The translations under genes and the position numbers were made by a program. From a virus, in the IMG/VR virus record IMGVR_UViG_3300032291_001779, positions 1 to 33,687 of that record: a stretch of 33,687 bases of DNA; one strand, given 5' to 3'. How positions within the stretch are numbered: the stretch's first letter is position 1; every line of letters starts with the position of its first letter. Under the pieces are notes generated by a model, which was not told the origin of the DNA, ran no database searches, and saw only the letters and a program-made list of their open reading frames with translations. Shown here one piece after another: positions 23,521 through 30,840 of the stretch.

Positions 23521-24574
23521 CCTAGAAATCGTGGCACCTGACGCCATTGGTTCAATCGAACGCGCCCAGGTGGACGTTCAAATCTCAACCGCTCGGAAGT
23601 ACCCGCGCACCTTGTCCAAGGTGAAGGAACGGATGCTGTCATTCGCCACGCTCGACGAGGAGACCGCATCGTCGTGCTTCTACACCCTTCCGGCTCGCCG
23701 AGGTGGGGACGACAAGCCGATCCAAGGACCAAGCGTCCGCATGGCCGAGATTGCCCTGGCCAGCTACCAACACGTCAAAGCCGGGTCCCGGATCATCTCC
23801 GACGACGGCAAGTTTCTGACCGCTCAGGCCGTGGTCCACGATCTCGAAAACAACGTGGCGGTCTCCATCGAGGTCCGCCGCCGGGTGACTTCCAAGTCCG
23901 GGGCTCGGTATTCCGACGACATGATCGCGGTCACCGGAAACGCGGCTTGCTCCATTGCGCTCCGCAATGCGGTCTTCCGCGTGGTTCCTCGGGCGCTGAT
24001 TACGCCGGTCTATGAGGCCGCCAAGCGGGTCGCCGTTGGGGACGTCAAATCACTGACCTCCAAACGGTCTCAGATCATCGCCCGGCTGAAGCAGATGGGA
24101 GCCAAGGACGCCGCCATTCTTGCGGCCGTCGGTGCGGACAAGATCGAGGACATTGACCTTGCTCGGTTGGAGGTCTTGATCGGCCTTGGGACTGCTATCA
24201 AGGACGGTGAGATCACGTTGGAAACCGCCTTTCCGGGCACGTCACCGAAGGAGGAGGGCAAGCCAATCTTTAAGGACGAACCGAAGCCCGAGGTAACGCC
24301 GGCACCGGAGCCAGTCAAAGAGCCGGCCGTCGCGCCCACCCATGTCGTCGCCGATCCAAAGGCCGAAGAGCCGGCCGGGTCGCCCCAGGAACGCCTGGCC
24401 GCTGTCGTGACTGGTGCCGGGTTCACGCTCAAACAGTTCAGTCAATGGGCCATTGCCATCGGCTTCCACACGGCTGCAATCGCCGAGTGGTCTGAGGTCT
24501 CCGATCAGGTCGCCAACCGGATCCTCCGCAGCCCCACGGGTCTCATCACCCAACTGAAGGCGGTGGCCAAGTGA
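23504..24574 (+). CDS. Candidate single-strand annealing recombinase (RecT/Red-beta-like role)
   Basis: ATG 23504 is chosen because it follows a purine-rich agaaagaaaa and yields MTENNDLEIV; the longer open frame is a shadow. The 356-residue product has a conserved-looking core (about 20-215) with QVDVQISTARKYPRTLSKVK, LDEETASSCFYTLPAR, GPSVRMAEIALASYQHVKAG and AACSIALRNAVFRVVPRALI, then an acidic Pro/Glu-rich linker (about 245-310) and a small C-terminal helical domain. The KPIQGPSVRMAE pattern is found in phage proteins encoded beside Cas4/RecB-like nucleases and annotated as recombinases. The neighbour at 25756 is such a nuclease. The annealing role is therefore inferred from pattern memory and context, not from a diagnostic motif. 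Confidence 0.55.
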   Translation: MTENNDLEIVAPDAIGSIERAQVDVQISTARKYPRTLSKVKERMLSFATLDEETASSCFYTLPARRGGDDKPIQGPSVRMAEIALASYQHVKAGSRIISDDGKFLTAQAVVHDLENNVAVSIEVRRRVTSKSGARYSDDMIAVTGNAACSIALRNAVFRVVPRALITPVYEAAKRVAVGDVKSLTSKRSQIIARLKQMGAKDAAILAAVGADKIEDIDLARLEVLIGLGTAIKDGEITLETAFPGTSPKEEGKPIFKDEPKPEVTPAPEPVKEPAVAPTHVVADPKAEEPAGSPQERLAAVVTGAGFTLKQFSQWAIAIGFHTAAIAEWSEVSDQVANRILRSPTGLITQLKAVAK

Positions 24575-25338
24575 ACGCACTGGAACTTCGAAACGTCGGG
24601 TCGGTGGAAATCGCTATTGCGCCATCGGCCGCCATCGTCCGAGACAACGCAATCGCCGCGGCCGGATGGGTTGCACAGGTCGCAAGCCACGCGCAGTTTG
24701 GTGCCGCCGCTGAAGCCCTAAAAGGTCTCCGCTCCGTTGCAAAATCCGTCGAGGTTTCACGGACCGCAATCAAGACTCCGGTGCTGGACCTCGGAAAGAA
24801 AATCGACCAGACCGCGAAAGCATTCGTCGCCGAGGTTGACCAGGAGATCACCCGCCTGACCGGGCTGATGACCCAATGGGAAATCGAACAACGCCGGATC
24901 GCCGCCGAGGCAGAACGCCAGCGCCAGGAGGAGGAAAGGAGGGCTAGGGCCGCCGAAGAGGCCAAGCTCGCCGAGATCCGCCGACAGCAGGAAGCCGCTG
25001 CTCGGGCCGAAATGCTCGCCAACACGGAGGCCGAACGTGCTGCCGCTGAAGCCCGCCGCATCGCCGCGGAGGTCGCTGCCGCTACCGAACGTGAAGCCGC
25101 CGCCGCTCGGGCGGCCGTGGTCCCTGTTGTCATACAAGCGCCAAAGGTCGCCGGGACTGTGGTGCGCGAGGAATGGACATTTGATGTGACCGACCTCCGC
25201 GCATTCGCCCAGGCCCACCCGGACCTTGTCGAGATCACCGTTCGCCGGGCTGACGTATTGAAGATGATTCGGGGTGGCTGCCGGCAGTTGGCCCACGCTC
25301 GAATCTACACCGAAACGAAAGTGGGGGTCCGCGTATGA
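24571..25338 (+). CDS. Coiled-coil protein of the recombination module
   Basis: A 255-residue protein starting at GTG 24571 (GTGA overlap). Residues about 40-95 are helical (KSVEVSRTAIKTPVLDLGKK), and residues about 100-185 form a long Ala/Arg/Glu-rich coiled coil (RQRQEEERRARAAEEAKLAE). The C-terminal domain (about 195-255) has WTFDVTDLRAFAQAHPDLVE and a final RIYTETKVGVRV, a pattern I recall from phage proteins next to RecT-like and exonuclease genes. It is probably a structural or DNA-end-binding partner, perhaps comparable to nuclease inhibitors. No enzyme motif is seen. Confidence 0.65.
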   Translation: MNALELRNVGSVEIAIAPSAAIVRDNAIAAAGWVAQVASHAQFGAAAEALKGLRSVAKSVEVSRTAIKTPVLDLGKKIDQTAKAFVAEVDQEITRLTGLMTQWEIEQRRIAAEAERQRQEEERRARAAEEAKLAEIRRQQEAAARAEMLANTEAERAAAEARRIAAEVAAATEREAAAARAAVVPVVIQAPKVAGTVVREEWTFDVTDLRAFAQAHPDLVEITVRRADVLKMIRGGCRQLAHARIYTETKVGVRV

Positions 25339-25763
25339 GCGAAGAAATCAACCGCATCGAGGAGCTTGCCGCGCTCATCCAAGCCGAGGTTCCGCGCCTC
25401 ATCGGGGAGGCTATCGAAGCAATCAACGAGTCAATCAACGTCGCGTTGGAGGAGGCCCAGGAGACCGAATCCGACGCACCGGCCAAACTTCGACTCGCGA
25501 TCACCGCGACGTGGAATCTCGAGACCAACACCGTCGAGGTATCCATGCCCGTGACCGTAAAGCGAAAGTTCACCCGGACCGTGAACCTACCGGATCACAA
25601 TCAGGAGGACTTGCCGTTTATCGTGGCAGAGGAAGATCGAGAAAAAGATCCGGTCTCACCTAAAATGGGCAAGGCCGTGCAAACCATGGTTGCTCGACTC
25701 AAAACTCAGGGTTTGACCATCCATGAAAACGTCAAACTTACCACGGGAGGAATCAATGAGTGA
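25335..25763 (+). CDS. Hypothetical acidic protein of the recombination module
   Basis: A 142-residue protein overlapping its upstream neighbour by four bases and the downstream nuclease by eight. The N-terminal half is acidic and helical (EELAALIQAEVPRLIGEAIE, then VALEEAQETESD). The middle is a beta pair (LRLAITATWNLETNTVEVSM, VTVKRKFTRTVNLPD), and a helix (KAVQTMVARLKTQGLT) ends the protein. No family is recognised. Its last codons include GGGAGG, which acts as ribosome binding site for the nuclease gene. Confidence 0.65.
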   Translation: MSEEINRIEELAALIQAEVPRLIGEAIEAINESINVALEEAQETESDAPAKLRLAITATWNLETNTVEVSMPVTVKRKFTRTVNLPDHNQEDLPFIVAEEDREKDPVSPKMGKAVQTMVARLKTQGLTIHENVKLTTGGINE

Positions 25764-26850
25764 CGAACGCCACGGACTGCCATCCGCATCATCCGCGCAT
25801 CGCTATGCGCTTTGCCCAGGCTCATTCCTTTTGGAGCAGTCGATTCAGGAGCCCGACGTGTCTGGCACCGACGCTCAGATTGGAAACCGCATCCACGCTC
25901 ACCTAGCCGGTGAAACGGTGGAACTCAACGAGGACGAGAAACGGTTGGCAATGAGTTCTCGGATTCAGGAAACCGACCTAGCCAAGGCTGTGTTCCCGTT
26001 CCAACACGGACTGCATTTTGTCCGCGAAAGGCGACTGTGGGGATACGACAACTGGTTTGCCAAAAGCTGGTCTGGCAAGCCTGACGTAGTCGTCCACGAC
26101 GGCAAAAAGGCCCTTGTGATCGACTACAAGACAGGCCGCGGTGACGTGACCCACGCGACCGGTAACTTGCAACTGCGGGCGCTGGCAGTTCTGGCAAACG
26201 AACACTTTGGGCCGTTTGAGGAAATCACCGTTGCAATCATTCAACCGCTGGCCGGTGAGCCGACAACTTGCACCTACACGGTCGCAGAGATCGAAAAAGC
26301 CACCAGTGAAACGCATGGACTAATGGAGCGGGTCAGAGTGCCCAACCAACCGCGCAACCCATCAACCGAGGGATGCAAATATTGCAAGGCCAAGGAGGTC
26401 TGCCCGGAAGCCCAAGGCATTGTTCAGAAACTGCCCGCGCTCGTTCCGCGGGACGGTCTCGAGATCGTCATGACTCCCGAGCAGATCGCCGAGTTCCTCG
26501 CGGTCGCTCCGCTGGCCGAGGCAGTGATCGAAGCCGTCCGTGGCAAGGCCCGCCGCATGATCGAAGCCGGGCAGACGGTTCCGGGGTGGAAACTCAAGCC
26601 CGGGGCGATCCGCGAAAGCATCACCAACCCGGAACTTGCTTTCTCCCGGTTCATGGACTCGGGCGGCACTCAGGCCCAGTTCGTTCAGGCCATCACCGTG
26701 GCCAAGACCAAGTTCAAGGACGCGGTCAAGACTGCCACCGGGCGAAAGGGCCGAGACCTCGACGGGTTCGTAGAAATCATGCTTGAGGGCTGCACCGAGG
26801 CCAAGGTCACCGCCCCGTCGCTTGTCCAGGACAAGGAGGTGGCAAAGTGA
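25756..26850 (+). CDS. PD-(D/E)XK nuclease, Cas4/RecB-like (DUF2800 type) with Fe-S cysteines
   Basis: ATG 25756 is chosen over an in-frame ATG 33 bases upstream because GGGAGG (25745-25750) sits five bases before it and the protein then starts SDERHGLPSASSAHRYALCPGS. The 364-residue product has the nuclease motifs in order: His 47 (GNRIHAHL), Asp 110 (SGKPDVVV), Asp 123-Tyr-Lys 125 (VIDYKTG), Gln 139 (NLQL). Cys 20 together with Cys 207, 210 and 216 (GCKYCKAKEVC) is the four-cysteine iron-sulphur set of AddB/Cas4 nucleases. Such enzymes resect double-strand ends to provide 3' tails for the annealing protein encoded upstream. The C-terminal 130 residues are helical and may bind DNA. Confidence 0.88.
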   Translation: MSDERHGLPSASSAHRYALCPGSFLLEQSIQEPDVSGTDAQIGNRIHAHLAGETVELNEDEKRLAMSSRIQETDLAKAVFPFQHGLHFVRERRLWGYDNWFAKSWSGKPDVVVHDGKKALVIDYKTGRGDVTHATGNLQLRALAVLANEHFGPFEEITVAIIQPLAGEPTTCTYTVAEIEKATSETHGLMERVRVPNQPRNPSTEGCKYCKAKEVCPEAQGIVQKLPALVPRDGLEIVMTPEQIAEFLAVAPLAEAVIEAVRGKARRMIEAGQTVPGWKLKPGAIRESITNPELAFSRFMDSGGTQAQFVQAITVAKTKFKDAVKTATGRKGRDLDGFVEIMLEGCTEAKVTAPSLVQDKEVAK

Positions 26851-27299
26851 CCCCAATCATGGAACCAGAAGACGCTCACCCGATGGAGTTCGTCCGGGAG
26901 TTCATGCGTCGGTTTGGGCAACTGACGCCGGCCACGCTCGGGCTGCCGCATCCAGTAACGCAGAACTTGCGCTATCGGCTCATCGACGAGGAAGCCCAGG
27001 AACTGCGGGACGCGACCAACTTGATCGAGTACCTCGACGCCGTCGGTGACTTGCTCTACGTGGTTTACGGGGCCGCAATCGCCGCAGGGTTCACTGCCCA
27101 GCAAATTGAGGCCACGGTCTACGAGATCCACCGGAGCAATATGTCAAAGCTGTGGAGCGCCGACGAGATCGACAGCATCCCGGCAGACTGCCGAGCCAGC
27201 AACGTCGGGAACGGGCGCTACATCGTCCGACGCAACGACGGGAAGATCATCAAGAGCCCGACTTACAGTCCGGCCAACCTCCAACCCATCATCGAATGA
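26847..27299 (+). CDS. MazG/PRA-PH-like nucleotide pyrophosphohydrolase
   Basis: A 150-residue protein starting at GTG 26847 (GTGA overlap). It has the all-alpha NTP-PPase signature: a first acidic helix with RLIDEEAQELRDA (Glu 48, 49, 52) and a second with YLDAVGDLLYVVYGAAIAAG (Asp 64, Asp 68), the E-x-x-E...D-x-x-D metal site. The C-terminal KSPTYSPANLQPII is common in phage members. These enzymes hydrolyse dNTPs or phosphoribosyl-ATP-like substrates to a monophosphate and pyrophosphate. In phages they may clear non-canonical or alarmone nucleotides. A link to DNA modification is possible but not shown. Confidence 0.8.
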   Translation: MTPIMEPEDAHPMEFVREFMRRFGQLTPATLGLPHPVTQNLRYRLIDEEAQELRDATNLIEYLDAVGDLLYVVYGAAIAAGFTAQQIEATVYEIHRSNMSKLWSADEIDSIPADCRASNVGNGRYIVRRNDGKIIKSPTYSPANLQPIIE

Positions 27300-27634
27300 G
27301 AAGCCTCAGAGGTGGCGGGTTCGCCAAAATACTCCACGCCGCAGAGATTCACACTGCCGACTCCGGCAACCCGGTGATGCTCCTGACGGTAGAGTTCGAG
27401 ACACGGACACTGGCCAAGGGGGCGCTCTACGCCCAGCGGGTCCAGTTCCGATCCTTCGCCCAGGAGGACCACGCGCTGGTGGACAAACTCAAGGTCGGAA
27501 CATTCATCGCATTCGACGGGGACTGTGACGCCGTGAGCGAGAAGAGCCAAACGGGCTGGTGGTACGCCAACCCTCGGGTGACCGGCCGCATCCTCAGCAT
27601 CATCGAAACCGAACCCGGGAGGCACGGTGAGTGA
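27296..27634 (+). CDS. Possible OB-fold (SSB-like) small protein
   Basis: ATG 27296 (ATGA overlap) gives 112 residues. Strand-rich: FAKILHAAEIHTADSGNPVM, LLTVEFETR, QRVQFRSFAQED, KLKVGTFIAFDGDC and RVTGRILSI. The order of strands and the VGTFIAFDGD turn resemble phage OB-fold or SSB-type proteins, and its place between nuclease and RusA resolvase fits a single-strand-binding role. There is no acidic C-terminal tip, unlike the SSB-like protein at 32880. The call is tentative. Confidence 0.5.
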   Translation: MRSLRGGGFAKILHAAEIHTADSGNPVMLLTVEFETRTLAKGALYAQRVQFRSFAQEDHALVDKLKVGTFIAFDGDCDAVSEKSQTGWWYANPRVTGRILSIIETEPGRHGE

Positions 27635-28097
27635 CATCCTCCAGTTTCTTGTCGTTGGCCATCCCAAGGCCCAACCGAGAGTCAAGGCCTTCAAGCGGGG
27701 CAACCACGCGGGTGTCTACGATCCAGGCACGGCAGACGGCTGGAAGCTCGCCGTTGGGGCCACCGCCAAGGCAAGCTGGAACCAAGTGCAGTTCTCCGGG
27801 CCGCTACGCCTTGTTCTTGGGTTTTTTATGCCGAGGCCCAAGGCGCACTTCAACCGACACGGAGACCCAAAACCCGGGGCTCCAGTGTGGCACGAATCCA
27901 AGCCTGACACCGACAACCTTGCCAAGGCCGTGATGGACGCGCTGACCCAGTTGCAAGTCTGGCGCGACGACTCCCAGGTCGTCCAACTGGAGGTTTCCAA
28001 AGCCTACGGAGCCCGAGCGGGCTGCATCGTAATCCTCGGGCCGGCATCATCGCCCGATCCGTTGCTGCGCCTCGACATGGGGCGCTTCATCGACTGA
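27627..28097 (+). CDS. rusA: RusA-type Holliday junction resolvase
   Basis: A 156-residue protein starting at GTG 27627, which overlaps the upstream gene by eight bases. The RusA signature is clear: an N-terminal strand (LQFLVVGHPKAQPR), RLVLGFFMPRPKAHF, and the catalytic block SKPDTDNLAKAVMDAL with Asp 94 and Asp 96, followed by VWRDDSQVVQL (Asp 114/115). RusA dimers cut four-way junctions produced by recombination and replication, giving linear concatemers suitable for packaging. Length is somewhat above E. coli RusA (120). It ends the recombination operon; the next 132 bases are intergenic. Confidence 0.88.
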   Translation: MSDILQFLVVGHPKAQPRVKAFKRGNHAGVYDPGTADGWKLAVGATAKASWNQVQFSGPLRLVLGFFMPRPKAHFNRHGDPKPGAPVWHESKPDTDNLAKAVMDALTQLQVWRDDSQVVQLEVSKAYGARAGCIVILGPASSPDPLLRLDMGRFID

Positions 28098-28229
28098 CAA
28101 ACACGGGGGCCGCGCATCCGAAACACGCGGGCAAAATCTTTTTGAAAAAGTTCTTTCAATCATCCCATTCCTCGTTAAATTAAGGGCATCGAAGGCAACG
28201 AAGCCTGAGAAAATCGAAAGACCGAACGA
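28098..28229 (+). promoter_or_regulatory. AT-rich intergenic region with palindrome; likely promoter/operator
   Basis: One of the two gene-free gaps over 100 bases. The middle is clearly AT-rich compared with the rest. An interrupted palindrome TTGAAA-N6-TTTCAA lies at 28142-28159, and TTAAAT at 28175-28180 could serve as a -10-like element. No pair of hexamers shows consensus sigma-70 spacing from TTGAAA, so the exact promoter is unresolved. A weak AGGC/GCCT hairpin (28193-28206) follows. The location before a new block of genes supports a control role. Confidence 0.45.
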
Positions 28230-28436
28230 ATGAAAGCTTACCAAATCAACACCCCGAAGACCCGCCAAATGCTGTCCATCTTCCTCGGAAAACTCGGGTT
28301 CGACACCATGGCCAACGACGTGATGCACGACAGCGAAAAGCACCTGCCCCAATACGCTTGGACGGTGATTCACAATCTCAAGGGGGACATCAAAACCAAG
28401 TTCGAGGCCAACTGCCGATTGATCGAACTCATCTGA
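28230..28436 (+). CDS. Hypothetical small protein, first gene after the regulatory gap
   Basis: A 68-residue protein from ATG 28230. It starts MKAYQINTPKTRQMLSIF and is mostly helical with a balanced charge, including YAWTVIHNLKGDIKTKF. Its codons are less GC-biased than neighbours. No family is recognised. As the first gene after a probable promoter it is likely expressed early, a position often held by small host-takeover proteins. That is inference only. Confidence 0.65.
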   Translation: MKAYQINTPKTRQMLSIFLGKLGFDTMANDVMHDSEKHLPQYAWTVIHNLKGDIKTKFEANCRLIELI

Positions 28437-28750
28437 TGACCCGCCCGGGGGCGCGACCGGCCAACGCGCACAACTTCAACACCTACCGAATGACATCTAT
28501 GATCACCGTTCAACTTCCGACCGATCCAGCCTATTGGAGCTGCTTTTGGGGCAGCGATTACGAGGAAGGGGTCGCCCGCGCCAACGACAACCTCGAAGCC
28601 ATGATCCGCAGCGAGTTTGCCGACGCGCCTTTTGAGATCCGCTTCGAGCGCACTGCAACCCCAGCACCCCGCGGGGTCATCGGGCACGACGAGGAGGCCG
28701 TGGAGGCCGTGTTCGAGTTCATCGCCACCAACTGGACCAACGCGCTCTGA
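28436..28750 (+). CDS. Hypothetical small acidic protein
   Basis: Three in-frame ATGs are possible: 28436 (overlaps the previous stop as TGATG, 104 residues), 28490 and 28499 (83 residues, beginning MITVQLPTD). The first keeps the coupling seen elsewhere; the last gives the more protein-like N-terminus, since the extra residues are Pro/Arg/Asn-rich. The common part has DPAYWSCFWGSDYEEGVARA, an acidic helix and EEAVEAVFEFIATNW. No domain is recognised. Confidence 0.65.
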   Translation: MTRPGARPANAHNFNTYRMTSMITVQLPTDPAYWSCFWGSDYEEGVARANDNLEAMIRSEFADAPFEIRFERTATPAPRGVIGHDEEAVEAVFEFIATNWTNAL

Positions 28751-28753
28751 GCC

Positions 28754-29098
28754 ATGAACCTGACCAACCTTATCACCGCATTGATCGCCGTGGAATCCGG
28801 CGGGCGGGACAGTGCCATCGGTGACCAAGGCCGAGCCTTGGGGCCGCTCCAGATCCACCGGGCCGTCGTGGTGGACGTGAACCGATTCACCGGGAGCCAT
28901 TACCGGCACCAAGACATGACCAACCGCGCCCAGGCAAGGGCCGTCTGTGAAGCCTACCTCCGGCACTACGGACGTGGGGCGACGACCGAGCAACTCGCCC
29001 GACGTTGGAATGGGGGGCCTACCGGGGACCGCAAAACCGCCACGTTGGGCTACTGGCGCAAGATCGAGAAGCAACTCGCAAAGGATTCCAAACAATGA
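28754..29098 (+). CDS. Lysozyme/transglycosylase-like endolysin candidate
   Basis: A 114-residue protein with the goose-type/SLT-like layout: ALIAVESGG with Glu 14 as the likely catalytic acid, GDQGRALGPLQIHRAVVVDV (about 24-42), then ARAVCEAYLRHYGRGATTEQ and LARRWNGGPTG (82-91), followed by TLGYWRKI. The E-S-G-G...G-x-x-Q-I-H and RWNGGP blocks are characteristic of small phage and secreted muramidases that cut the glycan strands of peptidoglycan. No signal peptide is seen, so release needs the holin. It lies 14 kb from the holin/spanin-like cluster, which is unusual. A virion-associated role is less likely given its location. Confidence 0.75.
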   Translation: MNLTNLITALIAVESGGRDSAIGDQGRALGPLQIHRAVVVDVNRFTGSHYRHQDMTNRAQARAVCEAYLRHYGRGATTEQLARRWNGGPTGDRKTATLGYWRKIEKQLAKDSKQ

Positions 29099-29292
29099 AA
29101 CTCCACGAACTCCCGCCGGATCACCGGCTCCGAAACATCGCGATCCAGTCCATCGAGGGTCTCCGCATCCACTGCCGGAAAACCACCTACAAGGCAAAGC
29201 CAGCGACGTGGAAGATCGGCCGCGAGACCTACAACCGATTGGGCGAAACATGGCGCACCAACTTCGACTTCATCGTGGAGGTGCCCAAGTGA
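29095..29292 (+). CDS. Hypothetical small basic protein
   Basis: ATG 29095 overlaps the endolysin stop (ATGA) and gives 65 residues with KLHELPPDHRLRNIAIQ, then RIHCRKTTYKAKPATWKIGR. It is basic, with a beta-like end (NFDFIVEVPK). Translation is coupled on both sides. No family is recognised. The HRLRNIAIQ-type opening with many Arg/Lys suggests nucleic-acid contact, but this is not evidence. Confidence 0.65.
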   Translation: MKLHELPPDHRLRNIAIQSIEGLRIHCRKTTYKAKPATWKIGRETYNRLGETWRTNFDFIVEVPK

Positions 29293-29621
29293 AAGCCACC
29301 ACCGAGCAACTCGTCTCCGCGCTCCGGGTGTTGTCCGTCGATATCCAATCCGAGGACGGGGTCGCAAACGCCGTCGTGGCCGAAGCCGCCGACCGCCTGA
29401 CGCTGATGGCCAACCTTGTCGCCCGGCACGTCGAGGAAACCAAGGACGACATCCAGCAAATGGCCGTCGCGTCCGACACGATGGTCGAGGCCACGTCAAA
29501 GATTCAAAGACTCCGAGCCCAGATCAAGCGGTTGGAGGAGGCGGGGGATAGAGCGATTGAGAACTCATACTATCCAGACCGAGTTAAGGTGTGGCACAAA
29601 GCCAAGGAGGCCAAGCTGTGA
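29289..29621 (+). CDS. Coiled-coil hypothetical protein
   Basis: GTG 29289 overlaps the previous stop (GTGA) and gives 110 residues; the frame is open upstream as a shadow. The N-terminal half is TTEQLVSALRVLSVDIQSED, then NAVVAEAADRLTLMANLVAR, a pattern seen in many small phage proteins of unknown role. The second half is a coiled coil (KIQRLRAQIKRLEEAGDRA). It probably forms oligomers. Its final codons carry AGGAGG (29605-29610), the binding site for the next gene. Confidence 0.65.
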   Translation: MKATTEQLVSALRVLSVDIQSEDGVANAVVAEAADRLTLMANLVARHVEETKDDIQQMAVASDTMVEATSKIQRLRAQIKRLEEAGDRAIENSYYPDRVKVWHKAKEAKL

Positions 29622-29776
29622 GCAGTTCACAAGTTCGCCGCATTCTTTCCAACGGCATCGACGCGCCACCGTTGAACAAGGCTGAAGCCGGAGAAATCGC
29701 TCGCCACGTTCAGAAGATCCGAGTCAACGACGGGCCGACGGCATTCAGCCGACGCAAACGAAAAGGCACTAAGTGA
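29618..29776 (+). CDS. Small basic hypothetical protein
   Basis: A 52-residue protein from GTG 29618, supported by AGGAGG seven bases upstream and by GTGA overlaps at both ends. It reads SSSQVRRILSNGIDAPPLNK, then EIARHVQKIRVND, and ends FSRRKRKGTK. It is helical with a strongly basic tail. It could bind nucleic acid or be an anti-host factor. Nothing more can be said. Confidence 0.6.
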   Translation: MSSSQVRRILSNGIDAPPLNKAEAGEIARHVQKIRVNDGPTAFSRRKRKGTK

Positions 29777-30021
29777 AAGCGCCACTGACCGCCGAACAGG
29801 TCGCCCGACTCCTCGGGACGCAACCCACCCAGGCCAAGCCGGCCAAAAAGATCACCCACGGGGTCTTGCTCAACCCACCGTTGCCCGACGATGCGGTCCG
29901 GGACATCCGCCGCCGTTGGACTGCCGGGGAGCGCTTAAAGATAATCGCCGCGGACCACAACGTCACCCAAGCCGCGGTCTCGCTCATCGGGTCGGGCCAG
30001 CGCCGGAAGGACGTCCAATGA
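29773..30021 (+). CDS. Helix-turn-helix regulator-like protein
   Basis: An 82-residue protein from GTG 29773 (GTGA overlap). Residues about 35-78 show LPDDAVRDIRRRWTAGERLK and IIAADHNVTQAAVSLIGSG, the arrangement of the short HTH found in phage regulators and at the ends of HNH homing enzymes (helix, turn with the conserved I-A-x-x-x-x-V, recognition helix). The N-terminal third is a separate small helical piece (LTAEQVARLLG), also HTH-like. No HNH nuclease part is present. It may control the early or middle genes. A remnant of a homing enzyme is an alternative. Confidence 0.65.
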   Translation: MKAPLTAEQVARLLGTQPTQAKPAKKITHGVLLNPPLPDDAVRDIRRRWTAGERLKIIAADHNVTQAAVSLIGSGQRRKDVQ

Positions 30022-30090
30022 GCCCATGCTCGCCCGCTAGTCACCGCGGGCTTGTACCGGAGCGCGGTTTCTGGTCCACGGGGGCGCATC

Positions 30091-30840
30091 GTGAACGTCA
30101 TCACCGCCCGCCGCCGGGTCATGGCCGTCGGGTGCAGCCACGGCAACCGAGCCAACCCCAACGCGCTGGCCGCCGCGCTTTTGTTTCGGGAGCAGTTCCG
30201 GCCAGACGAGGTCATCCACCTCGGGGATGCCTACGACCTTGCATCACTCCGGGCGGGTGCCTTAGCCAACCCGGACGACTCTGACCACGCTGATGACTAC
30301 CTCGACGACATTGACAAGGGCCGGGAGTTTCTCAACGCACTCAGGCCGACCGTGTTCATCGTGGGAAACCATGACCTCCGGGCTTTGCGGTACACCAACC
30401 ACCACAACACCGTGGTCCGCGGGTTCGCCCAGGCTATCTGGGAAAAAATGGTCGAGCCCATCGAGAAACACGCCCGGGTGTTCATCCGTCATCACGACGT
30501 GCTGCCGCGCTCTTGGTACAACCTTGGGGGCTACAAATGGGGTCACGGATTGCTGTTCGGGGAAAACTTCCTCCGGGACACGGCCGAGTGCTGGGGCAAC
30601 ACCGTCGTTGCCCATGCCCACCGCGCCGGGGTCGCCACGGGCCGACGCGACGGAAACCCGACTTGCCTTTCGCCGGGGACGTTGGCCGACACCGCTGCCA
30701 TGGATTACGCCCTCCGGCGCCGCGGGACGCTCGCGTGGTCGCACGGGATAGTCTTCGGGGAATACACCGACACGACCGCGCAACTCTACCTTCACCAATG
30801 GCCGCAGGGAGAGACCCAATGGAATCTGCCGAACTTCTGA
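30091..30840 (+). CDS. Calcineurin-like metallophosphoesterase
   Basis: GTG 30091 is preferred because GGGGG lies about seven bases upstream; a TTG at 30052 is possible. The 249-residue product has the ordered metallophosphoesterase motifs: VGCSHGN (14-20, where D-x-H is usual), HLGDAYD (43-49), VGNHDLR (91-97), HHD near residue 132, and VVAHAHRAG (about 173-181, in place of G-H-T-H). The first Asp is replaced by Cys, which might alter metal 1 binding. Phage members are thought to remove phosphates from nucleic acid ends or nucleotides, but substrate is unknown. The end overlaps the next gene by 22 bases. Confidence 0.8.
   Translation: MNVITARRRVMAVGCSHGNRANPNALAAALLFREQFRPDEVIHLGDAYDLASLRAGALANPDDSDHADDYLDDIDKGREFLNALRPTVFIVGNHDLRALRYTNHHNTVVRGFAQAIWEKMVEPIEKHARVFIRHHDVLPRSWYNLGGYKWGHGLLFGENFLRDTAECWGNTVVAHAHRAGVATGRRDGNPTCLSPGTLADTAAMDYALRRRGTLAWSHGIVFGEYTDTTAQLYLHQWPQGETQWNLPNF

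Noticed and set aside
30018-30284. An ORF starting ATG 30018 with a coupled ATGA overlap
   Set aside because: The product is an Arg/Pro/Gly-rich shadow of the metallophosphoesterase frame and has no protein-like pattern.
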